Positions 33,601 through 36,757 of a DNA stretch of 36,757 nucleotides are shown here, one piece after another. Made by a program: the position numbers and the translations under genes. The stretch is taken from assembly GCA_028874215.1 (NCBI GenBank), contig JAPPLF010000053.1, forward strand, positions 1-36,757, read 5' to 3'. Source of the DNA: Acidobacteriota bacterium (GTDB lineage Bacteria; Acidobacteriota; UBA6911; RPQK01; JAJDTT01). Every line of letters starts with the position of its first letter. Positions within the stretch are counted from its first letter, which is position 1. A model generated the notes under the pieces. That model saw only the letters and a program-made list of their open reading frames with translations. It searched no databases and had not been told where the DNA came from.

Positions 33601-36507
33601 CCTGCCGTGAAGCACCTCGATTTCGCTCGACCAGGCCGTGAAATCGGGGCTTCCGGGTATGCAGAGACCTCCGTTCTGTGCGATCCGGAACTCCTCCAGG
33701 TCCATCGCCAGGAGGCTTTCCGGCAGCGGTCCGGTCAGGCGGTTCCAGTCCAGAAACAGGAACCGCAGTCCGGCAGCCGACCCCAGTTCAGTTGGAACCG
33801 GTCCGGTCAGGCGGTTGAGGCGTAGAGACAAGTTCCACAGCTTGGCCAGCGCACCGAGTTCGGGCGGGATCGCATCCGTCAACTGATTGCGGGAAAGCCA
33901 CAAATGCTCCAATTCGGCGAGCGAGCCCAATTCCGGCGGGATCGAGCCCGTCAGTCTGTTGCGGTCGAGTCTGAGGGTATTCAAGTTGGCGAGATCGCCC
34001 AGTTGAGGCGGAATCGAACCCACCAGAAAATTGTTCTGGAGCGACAATTGCTCCAGTTTGGCGAGATCGCCCATGCCTGGCGGGACGGGACCGGTGAGGG
34101 CGTTGTCGCTCAGGTCGAGGGTCCTCAAGCTTGAAAGTGAATTCAGCTCCACCGGAATCGGGCCGGTGAGGAAGTTGCTCTGCAGGCTGAAAGACGTCGC
34201 CTCGGCCAGTGAACCGAGTTCGGGCGGGATCGGCCCCGTCAGGTTGTTTCCATTCAGGCCGAGGCTCGTCAGGTTGCCGAGGGACCCCAGTCCCGGTGGT
34301 ATCCGCCCGGAGAGTTGATTGTCGATGAGACTGAGAAGTTCCAGATTGGCGAGCGAACCCAGACCGGGCGGGATCGGCCCCGTCAGGGCATTTCCCCCGA
34401 GCTCCAGGGTTTCCAATCTGACGAGGGACCCCAGTTGAGGCGGGATCGGCCCGGTCAACTCATTGTTCCCGAGCGCGAGAGACGTCAGGTTGACGAGCGA
34501 ACCCAGTTCCGCCGGGACCGGTCCCGTCAGGGCATTGCCGCTGAGATCGAGGGTCGTCAGGTGAGTCAGGGCGCCCAGTTCCGGCGGGAACTCGCCCGCC
34601 AGCCCATTGTCCCTGAGGACCAACCGGGTGACGCGCCCCCCGGCATCGACATCCACCCCGTGCCATTCCCCGAGCGGGCGGCCGGTCCCCCAGTTCCCGC
34701 TGTCGGTCCACCCGGACCCGCCGGCGAACTCGTAGAGAGCCGTCAACGCGGCCTGCTCGGAAACCACCACCCCCACCGTGACCGACGCCGTCTGCGTCCG
34801 TCCGACGGCGTCGCGCACGGTGATCCGATACGTCGTCGTGGCCCGCGGCGACACCGGCCGCGATCCCGACGCCGGCACCGCACCGATGTCCGGCGTGATC
34901 TCCGCACCGACCGCGTTCGTCGAAGACCAGGTCAACGTGGCGCTCTCACCCCAATCGATGGAACCCGGCGAAACCGACAGCTTCACCGTCGGGGGAGGCG
35001 CCACGCCTCCGCTGGCCCCGTCTCCGTCCATGACCCGCACCGCCGGCACCGACGAGAGGGAATGGCTCGTCTTTCCGAACCGCAGTCCCAGTGGAGCGAA
35101 TGGCGAATCGTCCTCGCTTCGAAGGAAGAGCAGACCCCGAAAGTCCGCCAGGAACCCCGTATCCACTCCTTCCGCGCCGAGCCATTCCGGGAGCGTTCGC
35201 GCCAGTTGCCGAAAGTTTCCGTGGTTGATGAACACCCCCTCCAACGGGTCGTTCCCCTCTTCATCCCGAACCCGCAGCTCCACGGTCGAAGCGGCGTCCG
35301 GTTTGAAGATGGCCACTCCGGCGCCGATCGCCGGCGACTCCTCCACGAACAGGGCGAACTGGCTTCCCAGCTCCACCGGTTGCACGCTCACCTCAACACC
35401 CGTCCCGGCCTGCCGGTAGGTCAACAACCCGCTGACCGCCGCCGACTCGGACTCCACCTCGATCCAGCCCCGCCGGATCGCCCCGGCGCCGGCGCTCTTC
35501 AGCACCCGGCTGCCCAACGACGGAATCAGGAACGCCGGTTCCACATCGAACAGATCCCGGACCGGCCGGCCCTCCTCGTCGAAGACTTCCACGCTCACCG
35601 ACGCAGAGGCTTCCGTAGCGATGTTGCTGAGCGCCAACTGCACCGACCAGCCGCTTCCGTCCACGTAGTCCGGAAAGTAAAGGGTCGTCTCCGTCGGTTC
35701 CTGCACCTCGTCCCGGATCGCCGGCACCGACGAGAGTGATTGGTTCCGCTTTCCGAACCGCAGCCCCAGCGGAGAAAATCTCGACTCGTCCTCGCCACTC
35801 AGGAACAAAAGACCCCGGAAGTCCTTCAGAAATCCCCGGTCGATCCCCTCCGCGTCGAACCATTCGGGCAGCGTGCGCGCCGACTGGTGAAAGTTCCCGT
35901 GGGACACGATCCCACCGTCCAGCGGGTCGTTCCCCTCTTCGTCCCGGACCCGGAGCCGGATGCTCGACGACGCCTCCGGCTTGAAGACCGCCACTCCCGC
36001 TCCGACTTCGTCCGTCTCCTCCACGAACAGCGCGAAACGCCCGTCCAGCCCGGCCGGCTCCACGCTCACCTCGATCCCCGTCGTCCCCTCCTTGTAGGTC
36101 AACAGTCCGCTGACCGAGTCCGTACGGGCGCGGACCTGGATCCAGCCGCGCCGGATCGCCCCCGCGCCCGAGCTCCGCAACACCCGGCTGCCCAAGGCGG
36201 GAATCTCGAAAGTCAAACCCGACTCGAACAGATCCGGTACGGGCCGGCCCTCCTCGTCGTAGACCTCAACCACAACCTCGGCTCCCGCATCCGGATCGAC
36301 ATTGCTGAGCGCCAACTGCACCGACCATCCGCCACCGTCCACATAGTCGGGAAAGTAGAGAACCGTCTCCTCCGCTTCCTGATTCTGATTCCGGATCGTC
36401 TCCCGGACTTGGAGTTGGGCCTTCTCCGGCCCCTCGGCAGGCGACTGACTCGAAAACGAGGCCGCTAAAAACAAAAAGGCAAACAACGGAACCAAAATCT
36501 TCCTCAT
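30673..36507 (-). CDS. Giant exported LRR protein with C-terminal metzincin-like protease motif
   Basis: This 1944-residue protein starts at the ATG giving a signal peptide (ILVPLFAFLFLAASFSSQSPA). An upstream ATG at 36591 would translate a REP. Two 226-residue tandem domains begin near residues 46 and 271 (LYFPDYVDGGGWSVQLALSN and LYFPDYVDGSGWSVQLALSN), followed by an Ig-like domain (about 505-585). Three LRR blocks of 24-residue units of the LGSLxNLxxLxLxxNxLTGPIPPE type follow, each opened by a GGxxWT..NW cap. Block 1 has about 12 units, block 2 is short and block 3 has about 10. The C-terminal part contains MAHELGHNLSLAH (His1696, Glu1697, His1700, His1706), the HExxHxxxxxH zinc motif. 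It is a plausible T2SS substrate. The target is unknown. Confidence 0.88.
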   Translation of the reverse strand: MRKILVPLFAFLFLAASFSSQSPAEGPEKAQLQVRETIRNQNQEAEETVLYFPDYVDGGGWSVQLALSNVDPDAGAEVVVEVYDEEGRPVPDLFESGLTFEIPALGSRVLRSSGAGAIRRGWIQVRARTDSVSGLLTYKEGTTGIEVSVEPAGLDGRFALFVEETDEVGAGVAVFKPEASSSIRLRVRDEEGNDPLDGGIVSHGNFHQSARTLPEWFDAEGIDRGFLKDFRGLLFLSGEDESRFSPLGLRFGKRNQSLSSVPAIRDEVQEPTETTLYFPDYVDGSGWSVQLALSNIATEASASVSVEVFDEEGRPVRDLFDVEPAFLIPSLGSRVLKSAGAGAIRRGWIEVESESAAVSGLLTYRQAGTGVEVSVQPVELGSQFALFVEESPAIGAGVAIFKPDAASTVELRVRDEEGNDPLEGVFINHGNFRQLARTLPEWLGAEGVDTGFLADFRGLLFLRSEDDSPFAPLGLRFGKTSHSLSSVPAVRVMDGDGASGGVAPPPTVKLSVSPGSIDWGESATLTWSSTNAVGAEITPDIGAVPASGSRPVSPRATTTYRITVRDAVGRTQTASVTVGVVVSEQAALTALYEFAGGSGWTDSGNWGTGRPLGEWHGVDVDAGGRVTRLVLRDNGLAGEFPPELGALTHLTTLDLSGNALTGPVPAELGSLVNLTSLALGNNELTGPIPPQLGSLVRLETLELGGNALTGPIPPGLGSLANLELLSLIDNQLSGRIPPGLGSLGNLTSLGLNGNNLTGPIPPELGSLAEATSFSLQSNFLTGPIPVELNSLSSLRTLDLSDNALTGPVPPGMGDLAKLEQLSLQNNFLVGSIPPQLGDLANLNTLRLDRNRLTGSIPPELGSLAELEHLWLSRNQLTDAIPPELGALAKLWNLSLRLNRLTGPVPTELGSAAGLRFLFLDWNRLTGPLPESLLAMDLEEFRIAQNGGLCIPGSPDFTAWSSEIEVLHGRAYCNESDRAVLEAFFEITGGPDWTNSDGWRGEGTLGEWHGVSVDSLGRVTALDLAGNGLEGRVPGNLGSLRQMTELRIGGNALSGRLPLSLSSLTSLQEFHYADTDLCVPAGESFRAWMSGIPSHEGTGTDCPPPSDREILSVLFDATGGPHWTLRDNWMTDRPLKEWRRVGVNDDGRVVTLYLGNNNLTGTIPVELGSLTRLTDLNLGYNALTGPIPPELGSLAELIHLNLDYNRLTGPIPPELGALSNLETLRLFGNMFTGGIPAELGSLANLTDLNLDLTGLTGSIPPELGALTNLRDLWIRGNSLSGPIPPELGALANLENLWLRANGLTGSIPAELGSLASLKTLDLAWNDLTGSIPPELGALGNLEGLWFEGNALSGALPPELGKLTKLEFLRMQDNELTGAVPPEFGGLENVRSIVLSNNGGMTGALPARLTDLGRLEELLANGANLCAPSDAGFRDWLSGVWKRRIGICGAGDPPDVILTQAVQSREFPVPLVAGEEALLRVFVEPDRGTGSDLPPVRATFYRNGTMTHVVDIPGKPVPIPGEFYEGDLNASANVLVPGSVVQPGLEMVIDVDPEGTPGPDAGVTKRIPESGRLAVDVRTMPVFDLTVIPFLWDENPDSSIVELAEGMAGDPGAHPLLKETRALLPIKELDVKAHAPVSTSTNDPVSLFGETAIIHAMEGAGGYYMGTIGGEFTGGLAGLGQRPGLISFSIPHPVIMAHELGHNLSLAHAPCGAPAALDPAFPQMDGSIGDWGYDLIEPGRVFPPVWPDLMAYCRTEAQWIGAYHFTNALRYRLYAAGSAEGSALVAAPAKSLLLWGGVGSDGTPYLEPAFVVDAPARLPRSGGEYEITGRDGDGEELFSLSFAMPELADGDGRSSFAFVLPVRAGWAGELAGITLSGPGGSVRLDEETDRPVSILRDPRTGEIRGIFRGPAPEDGSGDDAVSALAAEPGMEVLTSRGIPAAEDWSR

Positions 36508-36543
36508 TTCAATACCCCCGACATCAAGAATCTCCCCTGGGAG

Positions 36544-36563
36544 CGGCGGCATTCCTGCCGCCG
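36544..36563 (+). repeat. Compensated variant of the A-class REP hairpin
   Basis: CGGCGGC-ATTCCT-GCCGCCG keeps a full 7-bp stem although the last pair is C-G rather than T-A. The tail AACAAGCGAAGTGACCC resembles the tails of other solo A elements. It lies just upstream of the LRR gene start. Confidence 0.8.
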
Positions 36564-36757
36564 AACAAGCGAAGTGACCCAATGCCGCCAATGTTTCCCG
36601 TCGCCGACCGCGAGAGTCCGCGAGGGAACATTCCTACCCCTCTTCTTCAACAACGCCCCCGTTCCAATTCCCAACATTTTCCTTCGTTACTTTTCATTCT
36701 ATTTAGGGAAGGTCTGATTAAGTCGAGTCAGCGTTCTGCACGATAATTCTTCCATCA
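36564..36757. other. Upstream region of the LRR gene
   Basis: No gene is visible. The last 80 bases are AT-richer than the rest and probably carry the promoter of the - strand LRR gene. On that strand TCGACT and TAGAAT are spaced 19 nt apart, a weak fit to a sigma-70 promoter. The imperfect repeat CCGCGAGAGTCCGCGAG lies at about 36608-36624. Confidence 0.3.

Overview
The window is a 36.8-kb, GC-rich piece of a bacterial chromosome, most likely from an uncultured Acidobacteriota. That guess rests on three things: coding style, a compact type II secretion locus with PilM/N/O-like inner-membrane parts next to a DUF6807 (PmoA-like) protein, and very large secreted repeat proteins. No rRNA or other marker gene is present, so the phylum is an inference. 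I saw no tRNA, CRISPR array, integrase or IS element other than a REP-associated transposase.

Layout. Positions 1-6.9 kb hold a very large membrane-anchored or exported subtilisin (S8) with PPC-like and propeller-like C-terminal domains, followed by a membrane-anchored M23 peptidase. Positions 7.3-9.1 kb hold an ECF sigma/anti-sigma pair and a small secreted protein. Positions 9.1-21.3 kb hold an almost complete type II secretion locus in the order gspE-F-G-H-I-J-K-L-M-C-D, all on the + strand, and a DUF6807 gene starts 2 bases after gspD. Positions 22.2-24.7 kb run on the - strand: a RAYT transposase, then a three-gene ECF sigma / anti-sigma / TPR operon. Positions 25.0-28.5 kb hold three exported or membrane-anchored proteins of unknown function, with a structured region and an intrinsic terminator between the second and third. 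Positions 28.6-29.1 kb are a RHH/RelE toxin-antitoxin pair with a visible operator. Positions 29.2-36.5 kb (- strand) hold a small membrane protein, a family 2 glycosyltransferase and a 1944-residue secreted LRR/metalloprotease protein.

The strongest structural signal is a REP/RAYT system. More than twenty short hairpins occupy the intergenic spaces. They fall into two classes: A (CGGCGGTTTCCTAACCGCCG) and B (GGGCGATTAGGAAATCGCCC). The reverse complement of B equals A except for paired changes that keep the stem intact. A and inverted B are joined into composite units whose start-to-start distance is 53 nt in five units and 51-52 nt in two others. Two clusters alternate A-B-A-B, one of them about 50 nt from the RAYT start. 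Solo A hairpins sit between T2SS genes, inside the gspJ leader-peptide codons, and at the ends of several genes.

How the parts may work together (inference): the T2SS would export the large signal-peptide-bearing enzymes found here, such as the LRR metalloprotease and possibly the S8 protease. The two ECF/anti-sigma cassettes would give envelope-responsive control. The prepilin peptidase (gspO) is not in the window and must be encoded elsewhere.
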